In this document: in pieces, positions 7,413 to 13,939 of the stretch
Numbering within the stretch: the stretch's first letter is position 1
Layout of the letters: each line of letters opens with the position of its first letter
Origin: Anammoximicrobium sp964486845
Lineage (GTDB): Bacteria; Planctomycetota; Planctomycetia; Pirellulales; Pirellulaceae
Assembly: GCA_964486845.1 (NCBI GenBank)
Contig: CAZAQY010000180.1
Span: 1-17,599 of the forward strand
DNA length: 17,599 nucleotides
Direction of reading: 5' to 3'
The notes under the pieces: model-generated
What the model was told of the DNA's origin: nothing
The model's database searches: none
The model's input: only the letters and a program-made list of their open reading frames with translations
Program-made: the position numbers and the translations under genes

Positions 7413-8771
7413 ATGTTTACGAGCATACCCTCTCTCGACTCGATCTTTCAATGCCTGCTGCCAGCGTTTACCCATCCCTCGTTCCAGACGCACATCGAGG
7501 TGTTGCTCGGTTGGGTGATGTGCTTGGGCAAGCGAACGGAGTACGGCGTATTCCAGGCCACCCAGGCCGATACCGCCGCTTCCCGGAAAGAGCGACATCC
7601 CTTCGACCGCTTCTACAACTTCTTCAGTCGCTCCGCCTGGACCGTGCACGACTTGGCCCACCAAGTCGCTGTGGCGATCGTCGTCGCGCTCAATCCGCGT
7701 GGGGTCTTGTACCTGGTCGTCGACGATACCTTGCTGCACAAACGCGGCAAGCATGTCTACGGTTTGGGTTGGTTCCGCGATGCCGTGGCCTCGACGGCCA
7801 AACGGGTCGCGACCGCCAGCGGCAACCACTGGGTCGTGGTGGGCTTGGCGATTCGCATTCCCAGCACCAGCAAGATCTACTGCCTGCCGATCCACGCCAT
7901 GCTTCATCTGGCGGGCAAGAAGAACAAGAGCGAAGCCACCCTGGCCAAGGAGATGCTCCACGACATTCTGCGGTGGTTCCCCGATCGAAAGCTGGTTTTG
8001 GTTGGCGACGGGGCCTATTCGGTAAACAACCTGCTGGGGGACCTGAACGATCGGGTGACGTACGTAGGGGTCATGCGTGCCGATGCAGCCATTTACGATG
8101 TGATCGTGCCGAAGCAATCCAAGAGCAAACGTGGACCGAAGCCACGAAAGGGGCCTCGTCTTCCAAACCCCAAGGAGGCGGTCAAGAAGGCAGATGGCAA
8201 CCGACGCGGATCGGGACCGTGGACATGGCAAACGGTCAAAGCCGAGGCCTACGGCGTGCCCCGCAAGTTGAAGGTGCTTTCCTTTCAGGCGATCTGGCCC
8301 GAAGTCCGTGGATTGGTGCCGATTCTCGTGGTGTTGGTCCGCGACCCGTTGGGCAAGTTCGACGACAAGTATCTGTTCACCACCGACGTGAACGCCTCGT
8401 TGAGCTGGGTGAACACCACGTTTTCCTGGAGATGGTCGATTGAGGTGGCTTTCAAAGCCAGCAAGCAGGTGATGAAGATCCAAGCCCCACAACACTGGTG
8501 CCGAGAGAGCATCCAAAAGCTCGCGCCGTGGGTATGGCTGATGCAAAGCGTCATCAGCTTGTGGTATTTCACCGAGGGCCACAAACTCCCGCAAGCTCGG
8601 GCCGCACGTCGTCGCTTTGGTGACTGGGACACGGAATGGTCGCTGGCTCATATGCTCCGCATGCTGCGTGCGGAAATCCTGGCCAATACAATTACACCGA
8701 AGTCGGCCACCAAGGCCGACCTGCTTCAATTACTCAGTGCCCTGGAGAACTACCTAAACCTCGCCGCTTGA
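7413..8771 (+). CDS. DDE transposase, IS701-family-like
   Basis: 452 residues from ATG 7413, with a strong Shine-Dalgarno (AAGGAGG) about 7 nt upstream. The catalytic triad is visible: first Asp in LVVDDTLLHKRG (D104/D105), second in LVLVGDGAYS (D199), and Glu in FSWRWSIEVAFKASKQ (E344). A basic, Pro-rich insertion (KQSKSKRGPKPRKGPRLPNPKEAVKK) lies between the second Asp and the Glu. The length fits IS701-type transposases, and the gene is flanked by perfect inverted repeats. There is no internal stop or frameshift, so the enzyme is probably functional. It catalyses cut-and-paste movement of its own element. IS4-related groups are the main alternative assignment, but the 4-bp duplication favours IS701. 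Confidence 0.9.
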   Translation: MFTSIPSLDSIFQCLLPAFTHPSFQTHIEVLLGWVMCLGKRTEYGVFQATQADTAASRKERHPFDRFYNFFSRSAWTVHDLAHQVAVAIVVALNPRGVLYLVVDDTLLHKRGKHVYGLGWFRDAVASTAKRVATASGNHWVVVGLAIRIPSTSKIYCLPIHAMLHLAGKKNKSEATLAKEMLHDILRWFPDRKLVLVGDGAYSVNNLLGDLNDRVTYVGVMRADAAIYDVIVPKQSKSKRGPKPRKGPRLPNPKEAVKKADGNRRGSGPWTWQTVKAEAYGVPRKLKVLSFQAIWPEVRGLVPILVVLVRDPLGKFDDKYLFTTDVNASLSWVNTTFSWRWSIEVAFKASKQVMKIQAPQHWCRESIQKLAPWVWLMQSVISLWYFTEGHKLPQARAARRRFGDWDTEWSLAHMLRMLRAEILANTITPKSATKADLLQLLSALENYLNLAA

Positions 8772-8779
8772 CAGGCCTG

Positions 8780-8797
8780 AAATCTGCGAAAGTTCAG
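8780..8797. repeat. Right terminal inverted repeat of the IS
   Basis: Reverse complement of 7294-7311, beginning 8 nt after the transposase stop and followed directly by the second ATAC copy. Confidence 0.92.
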
Positions 8798-9103
8798 ATA
8801 CACGACAACCGTCAATTCCGTGGATCGTCCGAGTTCAATGCATCTGGCAAGGGCAGCGTCATCGTTCTCGGCGAGGAACGTGTAGTACAGCCTTGATATC
8901 CGCCATGTCGCGATCGAAACCGTCTCGATCAGCAAAGGCGGACGCTCGCCCCTCGGCCAAGTGGCGACGAGGAGATCCAGTGACGCCGCGACCAAGTGGC
9001 ATGCAGCTTCCTGCCGCAGGTTGTCACGGTGAATTTGGGCGAGCAGATCAACGGCGACTGCCCCGCCCAGAACGGTTCGCCAGTCTTCGCGGAGGGTTAG
9101 CAT
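8798..9103 (-). pseudogene. 5' part of unidentified gene split by the IS
   Basis: It starts at ATG 9103 (MLTLREDWRTVLGGAVAVDLL), just below a strong promoter. The insertion occurs after residue 102 (TVVVY). The fragment is mostly helical, with conserved-looking segments such as QEAACHLVAASLDLLVATWP and SIATWRISRLYYTFLAEN. The read-through frame continues only to 8750 inside the IS. With the 3' fragment at 7065-7293 it rebuilds a 176-residue protein. No membrane segment, signal peptide or nuclease motif is evident and I do not recognise the family. It was transcribed divergently from the XRE-HNH pair, so a shared role such as restriction or immunity is plausible but unproven. The insertion should have abolished function. 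Confidence 0.65.
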
Positions 9104-9118
9104 ACGATTGTACCGATT

Positions 9119-9147
9119 TTGGGCGCATTCTAGCACGTTCCGATAAT
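9119..9147 (+). promoter_or_regulatory. Promoter of the XRE-HNH pair, probably giving a leaderless transcript
   Basis: TTGGGC (9119-9124), a 17-nt spacer, and GATAAT (9142-9147). Transcription would start near 9154, at the ATG of the regulator at 9155, so the message would have no leader. It overlaps the opposing promoter almost completely, so the two would compete for RNA polymerase. Confidence 0.45.
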
Positions 9148-9155
9148 GGAAGCAA
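9127..9155 (-). promoter_or_regulatory. Promoter of the IS-split gene
   Basis: Minus-strand -35 TTGCTT (9155-9150), a 17-nt spacer, and TAGAAT (9132-9127) with an extended TGC before the -10. The start would fall about 17 nt before ATG 9103. Its -35 region lies against the -10 of the opposing promoter. Confidence 0.6.
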
Positions 9156-9436
9156 TGGAAAAGTCGGTTCATACGTCTGAGTACCGGGCGCTCCGCGTGG
9201 AACTGCGGAGAGTCCGATCGGAAGCGGGTTTCTCGCAGCGCGAATTGGCTGCGCGCCTACGCGTTCCTCACAGTTGGATCGCGAAGGTTGAGAACGGGGA
9301 ACGGAGAATTGACCTGATCGAATTCTGCTGGTTCGCCTCCGCGTGCGGTGTTGATCCTGTCGCAATTCTGGAAGGGTTGTTGCGACGGACTCGAAAGATT
9401 GCGGACCCACGGAACCGGAAGGAGCCGCGATCGTAA
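9155..9436 (+). CDS. XRE-family helix-turn-helix regulator, restriction-controller-like
   Basis: 93 residues from ATG 9155; an ATG at 9146 would add three residues but lies inside the proposed -10 box. Residues ~12-67 form a typical XRE/HTH_3 domain: LRRVRSEAGFSQRELAARLRVPHSWIAKVENGERRIDLIEFCWFASACGVDP, with the recognition helix around VPHSWIAKVE. A short basic tail follows. The stop TAA overlaps the ATG of the HNH gene (TAATG), so the two are translationally coupled. A small XRE protein directly before and overlapping a restriction endonuclease gene is the usual layout of controller (C) proteins, whose messages are often leaderless, as proposed here. A plain autorepressor of the operon is the alternative. 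I could not identify C-box operators with confidence. Confidence 0.85.
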   Translation: MEKSVHTSEYRALRVELRRVRSEAGFSQRELAARLRVPHSWIAKVENGERRIDLIEFCWFASACGVDPVAILEGLLRRTRKIADPRNRKEPRS

Positions 9437-10035
9437 TGGCCGCCGCTGACGACACTCGCGACCGTTTGTTGACGGCCGCATTCCGGATGCCATCAATTCA
9501 GACGATGACCTCGCGCAAGACGAGCATCACAAACGCTTTCGTCAGCGCGATCATTCCGAGCGTCCGTCCCTCGGCTGAAGAAATCGGCCAAGCGCTGTCC
9601 ATTCTCGGGATGGATCCCGCGGATGTTCGTTGCGCTTACTGTGGCGACAAAGCAAGCGAGTGGGACCACCTTCGCCCGCTGGTCGTGAAGCGTCGTCCGA
9701 CCGGGTTGATTTCGGAGATCGCCAACCTCGTCCCGGCTTGTGGAAAGTGTAACCAAAGCAAGGGCAATAGCCCGTGGCAGGAATGGATGCTCAGAAAGGC
9801 AAAGTTGTCTCCGACCGGGCGAGGCGTCCCGAATATCCCCGAGCGGGTTTCTCGTCTCGAAGGCTACGAACGTTGGCGTGCGCCAACACGGGTTGAATTC
9901 GAGTCAATCGTCCCGCGAGAGGCCTGGGATCGTTACTGGGCGCTCTGCGAGCAAGTCATTGAAGACATGCGTCGCTGTCAGGAAGTTGCGGACGCGCTGC
10001 GTACCCAGGTGATCGAGTGCGTCCGCCATACGTAG
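9436..10035 (+). CDS. HNH endonuclease, probable restriction-type enzyme
   Basis: 199 residues. ATG 9436 overlaps the preceding stop by one base. The HNH/treble-clef core is clear: zinc pair C66-x2-C69 (CAYC), D77-H78 in WDHLRPLV, N97 in IANLVPACGKCNQSKGN, second zinc pair C102-x2-C105, then N106. The segment before it (SAEEIGQALSILGMDPADVR) and the long helical tail (residues ~150-195, WDRYWALCEQVIEDMRRCQEVADALRTQ) are typical of standalone HNH nucleases coded with XRE regulators. All core residues are present, so catalysis is plausible: metal-dependent DNA cleavage in the cytoplasm. No DNA methyltransferase gene is visible in the window, so either protection comes from elsewhere or the substrate is unusual. 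Target site unknown. Confidence 0.88.
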   Translation: MAAADDTRDRLLTAAFRMPSIQTMTSRKTSITNAFVSAIIPSVRPSAEEIGQALSILGMDPADVRCAYCGDKASEWDHLRPLVVKRRPTGLISEIANLVPACGKCNQSKGNSPWQEWMLRKAKLSPTGRGVPNIPERVSRLEGYERWRAPTRVEFESIVPREAWDRYWALCEQVIEDMRRCQEVADALRTQVIECVRHT

Positions 10036-10083
10036 GTGAGTTGCCGACGGTGAGCCCCCTGAGGGTGGACGATACAACTCGCC
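10035..10083. terminator. Possible stem-loop between convergent HNH and DUF1016 genes
   Basis: Arms GGTGAGTTG (10035-10043) and CAACTCGCC (10075-10083) pair over 9 bp with one G-T. The loop contains a smaller CCCCTGAGGG hairpin. There is only a weak T-rich stretch downstream, so a terminator role is tentative. Confidence 0.3.
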
Positions 10084-10167
10084 GGCCCATTGCCGTTCTC
10101 GTTTCTTCGGAGGTTTGATCTGTGGAACGGCGGGGCCCGTTAGACGCCCGGCCGTCTCGGACGTCCG

Positions 10168-11307
10168 CTACTCACCGCCGGCGTCCTGCACCCACTGGAG
10201 CAGCTTGCGTTGGAGTTCCTCTTTGCTGGGCAGGTACAGCCGGTACTCCCGCGCGTGGATCTTGGCGTCTTTCGGCAGCGTGATTTCGACCAGGGCCTCG
10301 TTCTTCTTCTTGCACAGGATGATGCCGATGGTGTCGTTTTCGTCGTCGGTCTTGACGAACCGGTCGAAGTAGTTGACGTACATCTGCATCTGGCCCAGGT
10401 TCTCGTGGGTCAGCTTGCCGAGCTTGAGGTCGATCAGCACGTAGCACCGCAACAGGCGGTTGTAGAACACCAGATCGACGAAGAAGTGCTCACCGTCAAA
10501 GGTGAACCGCTTCTGCCGGGCCTCGAATAAGAAGCCTTTGCCCAGTTCCAGCAGGAATCGCTCGAGCTGGTCGATGATGGCCGCTTCCAGGTCGGACTCG
10601 GAATAGCGTGCCTGTTCGGACAGGCCCAGGAACTCCAGCACCAGCGGCTCCTTGAGCAGGTCCTGGGGCTGGCTCACGATCTGCCCTTCCCGCGCCAAGC
10701 GCCGAACGCCCTCCTTGTCGCGGCTCAGGGCCAGACGCTCGTACAGGCCGCTGTCGAACTGGCGCCGCAGTTCGCGCAGGTTCCAGTTCAGGTCGGCGGA
10801 TTCGATTTCGTAGAGGCTGCGCTCGTCCGGATTCTTGATGCCCAGCAGGAACACGTAATGGGTCCAACTCAGGCGGAAGGGGCGGGCGTTTGAAGCGGGG
10901 ACGACCAATTGCCCAGTTTGCGACTGGGCAATCTCGGCCTCACTGCGCAGGACGGTCAGTGATTGCCCAGTTTCTGATTGGGCAATCGGCAACCGGTCTT
11001 GATAGGCCAGAAAGAACCGGCGCATGTACTCCAGATTGCTCTTGGAGAAGCCTCGACCGAACTCCGCCGTCAGCTTCTCGGCCAGTCGCTTGAGCACTTC
11101 CTTGCCGTACTTGGCCCTGGTTGCCCCCTGCTGTTCGTGGGCCACAATGTGCCGTCCGATTTCAAAGTTCGTATGCACCTGTACCAGGTCGATGCCGCGG
11201 GCCACGGTCCGGCGGGCGTTGACGACCAGTTCCCGAATGCGTTCGTACAGCGCCCTCTCGTTGTCGCGTTCGACGGTCTGCGGAGTGCGTCCAGTCTTGC
11301 GCTTCAT
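10168..11307 (-). CDS. yhcG: YhcG/DUF1016 family PDDEXK nuclease
   Basis: 379 residues from ATG 11307, with a strong AGGAGG ribosome-binding site 6 nt upstream. The N-terminal DUF1016_N helical domain spans about residues 18-105 (LVQVHTNFEIGRHIVAHEQQG, KSNLEYMRRFFLAY). A variable linker follows with the twice-repeated IAQSxTGQ motif (about residues 108-133). The C-terminal domain starts at LSWTHYVFLLGIKN, includes SLYEIESADLNWNLRELRRQFDSGLYERLALS, and ends in the PDDEXK fold with FVDLVFYNRLLRCYVLIDLKLGKL (Asp plus D-x-K). Length and order match the family. YhcG proteins are putative DNA nucleases, often found in type I restriction loci or defence islands and linked to recombination; the exact role is unsettled. 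It is convergent with the HNH gene and divergent from the GH127 gene. Confidence 0.93.
   Translation of the reverse strand: MKRKTGRTPQTVERDNERALYERIRELVVNARRTVARGIDLVQVHTNFEIGRHIVAHEQQGATRAKYGKEVLKRLAEKLTAEFGRGFSKSNLEYMRRFFLAYQDRLPIAQSETGQSLTVLRSEAEIAQSQTGQLVVPASNARPFRLSWTHYVFLLGIKNPDERSLYEIESADLNWNLRELRRQFDSGLYERLALSRDKEGVRRLAREGQIVSQPQDLLKEPLVLEFLGLSEQARYSESDLEAAIIDQLERFLLELGKGFLFEARQKRFTFDGEHFFVDLVFYNRLLRCYVLIDLKLGKLTHENLGQMQMYVNYFDRFVKTDDENDTIGIILCKKKNEALVEITLPKDAKIHAREYRLYLPSKEELQRKLLQWVQDAGGE
10908..10932. repeat. Perfect inverted repeat inside the DUF1016 linker, copy A
   Basis: Arms ATTGCCCAGT and ACTGGGCAAT with a 5-nt loop. It encodes the IAQSQTGQ repeat of the linker. Confidence 0.85.
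10961..10987. repeat. Inverted repeat inside the DUF1016 linker, copy B
   Basis: Arms GATTGCCCA and TGGGCAATC with a 9-nt loop. It encodes IAQSETGQ, the second copy of the linker repeat; the core resembles copy A. Confidence 0.8.
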
Positions 11308-11781
11308 GGCAGCCTCCTGATCCTCCCCAACTTCTCTGCGTTCTGGATCTTGCTGTTGATCTCCCCGAAGAACTCAGTACTCGATCGTCAGTGGCCCGCT
11401 GGCCCGCTGCTTGAAGGGCACGCAATGGGAGTCATCCACAGATTTTGGCGCTGCGCACCATCGCGCTCCGCGACGGCACCAGAACGTCGCTCGGGGGGCC
11501 AGCGCGACGTAACTGGCCCGGCTGGTCCGCGTGGGGTGGCGACGAGCGGAGCGGACGGGCCTGAGGTCCCGGAGGCCCGGAGGCGTCCAGGCGGCGTCGT
11601 ACTGCAGTACAACCAGGTACAGGCCACACGGGACTCACCTCGTGTGCACAGGTCAGCCCGCCACTGTGCACCGTTGGCGAAACGCTGGCGACGGTGCTAT
11701 TCTGGTAGGCAATACCAACGACGGTCAAGTCGGCAACAAGAAATTACGAACTTCATCTCCTCACACGATAGGAGACCCACG
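11308..11781. other. Intergenic region between divergent DUF1016 and GH127 genes
   Basis: About 470 nt without a complete gene. The minus strand carries a 27-codon open remnant (11387-11304) ending NAEKLGRIRRLP, whose TGA overlaps the ATG of the DUF1016 gene (ATGA). This may be the tail of a lost upstream gene. The right part holds the promoter of the GH127 gene. No RNA gene was recognised. Confidence 0.4.
11674..11703 (+). promoter_or_regulatory. Promoter of the GH127 gene
   Basis: TTGGCG (11674-11679), an 18-nt spacer, and TATTCT (11698-11703) with an upstream TGC extension. It lies about 79 nt before ATG 11782. Confidence 0.4.
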
Positions 11782-13764
11782 ATGCACCGAACGCTCTTGT
11801 TATCCGTCGTCGTAGCCGCCGTCGCCTGGGGACCGCTAGCCGGGGCAGAAGAACTGAATCGGCACTATCCCACCAACCGGCCACCCCTGCAGCCCACGAA
11901 GTTCGTCGCACTGCCGATGGGGTCCGTGAAGCCTCAAGGCTGGCTCAAGGACCAACTGACGATCCAGGCCAACGGACTGACCGGGCACTTGGACGAGTTT
12001 TGGCCGCCGCTGGTGAAGACCGGCTGGAAGGGCGGCGAGGGGGAAAGTTGGGAACGCGGGCCGTACTATCTGGACGGACTGGTGCCGCTGGCCTACCTGC
12101 TCGACGATCCGCGGCTGATTGCCAAGACCAGGCCCTGGCTCGAAGGCATCCTGGCCAGCGGGCAGCCAGACGGCTGGTTTGGTCCGGCCAAGAACAAGGA
12201 CCGCTGGCCGCTGGCCGTGGCCCTGAAGGTGCTCACGCAATACCACGAGGCGACGGGGGACCCGCGTGGGCTGGAGCTGCTCAACAACTACTTCGCCTAT
12301 TTGCACAAAGCCCCACCCGACTGGCCCGACAAGGACTGGCGGGGCGTCCGAGCGATGGAGAACGCGGTCGCGGCTTACTGGCTGTATCGGCGGACGGGAA
12401 ATCGGCAGGTCGTGGAGGTCGCGGAGTCGATCCAGAAGAACAGCCGCGACTGGATCAGCTACTTCAGCGACTTTCCTTGGACCACCGCAGCACTGAACTC
12501 CGGCAAGGTCCCTTACGACTGGAAAGACGTCGGAATGACCGCTCACGTGGTCAACGTCGCCATGGCGACCAAGTACCCCGGCCTGTGGTGGCAGCAGTCC
12601 GGCGACCCACGGCACAGGGAGGCGGTCCACGAGGGATGGGCGAGTCTCGACGAGCACCACGGCCAGGTCGGCGGCCGGTTCTCGGGCGACGAGCACCTTT
12701 CGGGCAAGCGGCCGACCCAGGGGACGGAACTGTGCGCCGTGGTCGAGTCGATGTTCTCCCTGGAGAACCTGATCGAGATCTTCGGCGATACGGTCTTTGC
12801 CGATCGGCTGGAGATGCTGGCTTACAACGCCAATCCCGGAGCTTGCACTCCCGACTATTGGGCGCACCAGTACGACCAGCAGGCCAACCAGGTGCTGTGC
12901 TCGGTGGCCAAGCGGCAGTGGAGCACCAACAGCGACATGTCGAACCTCTACGGCCTGGAGCCGCACTACGGCTGCTGTACGGCGAACATGCACCAAGGCT
13001 GGCCCAAATTCGTCTCTCATCTCTGGATGGCCACACACGACCAGGGCTTGGCCGCGGTGGCCTACGGTCCCACCATCGTGCGCGCGAAAGTTGGTGGTGG
13101 AGCCGAAGTGACGATCGAGGAGATTACCGATTATCCGTTCGACGAGACCATTCGGTTCAAAGTGACCACCGCAGAACCCGTCGAGTTCTCGCTGCACCTT
13201 CGCGTCCCCGGTTGGGCCGAGGGCGCTGTGCTCACCGACGGCGACGAGTGTGTGCCCGCCAAACCGGGGCGATTCTTGGTCGTCCGCCATCGCTGGTCGT
13301 CCGGCGACGAAGTCGCGCTTAAGCTGCCAATGAAGGTTCGGATCGAAACCCGGTACAAAGGTGCGGTAGCGATTCACCGGGGGCCCCTGGTCTACTCGTT
13401 GAAGATCGGAGAACGTTTTGAGGAACTCAAACGGCACCACCCGGCGTTGCCTGTGATCGACTGGGCGGTCCACCCCAAGACGCCCTGGAACTTCGGCTTG
13501 CTTGTGGATCGGCAGAACCCGGAGAAGTCGATTCAAGTGCTGCGGGTCGCGGAACCCGGCCCGCAACCGTTCGCGCAGGAGACGGCCGCAGTCATGCTGC
13601 GTGCCAGGGGTCGTGTCGTCCCGGCGTGGAAGCTGGAGGCCAATTCTGCCGGGGAAACGCCTGTCAGCCCCGTGAGATCTCGCGAGCCGCTGGTGGATCT
13701 GGAGTTGGTTCCGTACGGATGCACGCGCCTGCGGATTTCGGAGTTCCCGGTGCTCGCCGAGTAG
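11782..13764 (+). CDS. GH127/DUF1680 family glycosidase, beta-L-arabinofuranosidase-like, secreted
   Basis: 660 residues from ATG 11782. The frame is open far upstream but antisense to the DUF1016 gene; this ATG has GGAGA upstream and begins a signal peptide (MHRTLLLSVVVAAVAWGPLAGA). The (alpha/alpha)6 barrel covers about residues 45-420. Active-site signatures of the family are present. GDEHLSG carries E304, the likely acid/base. TELCAVVE has E316 and C318, and YGCCTAN has C398 and C399, matching the zinc ligands and the nucleophilic Cys known from the Bifidobacterium enzyme HypBA1. C-terminal beta domains follow (LHLRVPGWAEGAVL, AIHRGPLVYSLK). GH127 enzymes act on L-arabinofuranosides, but DUF1680 is broad, so the sugar is uncertain. 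It leads the downstream plus-strand carbohydrate block. Confidence 0.92.
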   Translation: MHRTLLLSVVVAAVAWGPLAGAEELNRHYPTNRPPLQPTKFVALPMGSVKPQGWLKDQLTIQANGLTGHLDEFWPPLVKTGWKGGEGESWERGPYYLDGLVPLAYLLDDPRLIAKTRPWLEGILASGQPDGWFGPAKNKDRWPLAVALKVLTQYHEATGDPRGLELLNNYFAYLHKAPPDWPDKDWRGVRAMENAVAAYWLYRRTGNRQVVEVAESIQKNSRDWISYFSDFPWTTAALNSGKVPYDWKDVGMTAHVVNVAMATKYPGLWWQQSGDPRHREAVHEGWASLDEHHGQVGGRFSGDEHLSGKRPTQGTELCAVVESMFSLENLIEIFGDTVFADRLEMLAYNANPGACTPDYWAHQYDQQANQVLCSVAKRQWSTNSDMSNLYGLEPHYGCCTANMHQGWPKFVSHLWMATHDQGLAAVAYGPTIVRAKVGGGAEVTIEEITDYPFDETIRFKVTTAEPVEFSLHLRVPGWAEGAVLTDGDECVPAKPGRFLVVRHRWSSGDEVALKLPMKVRIETRYKGAVAIHRGPLVYSLKIGERFEELKRHHPALPVIDWAVHPKTPWNFGLLVDRQNPEKSIQVLRVAEPGPQPFAQETAAVMLRARGRVVPAWKLEANSAGETPVSPVRSREPLVDLELVPYGCTRLRISEFPVLAE

Positions 13765-13939
13765 TCACGCCGGAGAACTCAGGTTGGCCCGCTTGCGGTT
13801 TGCCTGCTCTCCGGGCAAACTCAAGGTCAGACCTGGGGCCCATTCGTGAAGGCGAGGAGGCGAGGGAAATAGAAACCAGGAGCCAGCGCCGTGAGACGGA
13901 ACGCGGGCTGCCAATCCAAGCGACGAAAGGTCAACCGCG

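Larger units (their letters stand above)
7294..8797 (+). mobile_element. Complete IS701-family-like insertion sequence (1504 bp)
   Basis: Both ends carry an 18-bp perfect inverted repeat, CTGAACTTTCGCAGATTT: 7294-7311 on the plus strand and 8780-8797 as its reverse complement. The flanking tetranucleotide ATAC is present at 7290-7293 and at 8798-8801 as a target-site duplication. A single transposase gene fills most of the element. A DDE transposase of ~450 aa with 4-bp duplications fits the IS701 family. The ends, duplication and gene are all intact, so the insertion is probably recent. Confidence 0.92.

Noticed and set aside
7065..8729. Long minus-strand frame (554 codons) across the IS
   Set aside because: Most of it is antisense to the transposase. 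Only its last ~75 codons (7065-7293) are real, as the 3' part of the split gene.
9056..9085. GACT ... AGTC pair as a possible controller C-box
   Set aside because: Spacing is too long, and it lies inside the split gene rather than at the promoters.
10978..11781. Upstream extension of the GH127 frame
   Set aside because: It would run antisense through the DUF1016 gene and precede an internal signal peptide; ATG 11782 has a better start context.
11836..13566. 576-codon minus-strand frame opposite the GH127 gene
   Set aside because: It is the shadow of a clear GH127 gene with catalytic motifs; no start signal or domain.
13798..13820. Stem GTTTGCC/GGCAAAC after the GH127 gene
   Set aside because: No T-run follows, so I do not call a terminator.
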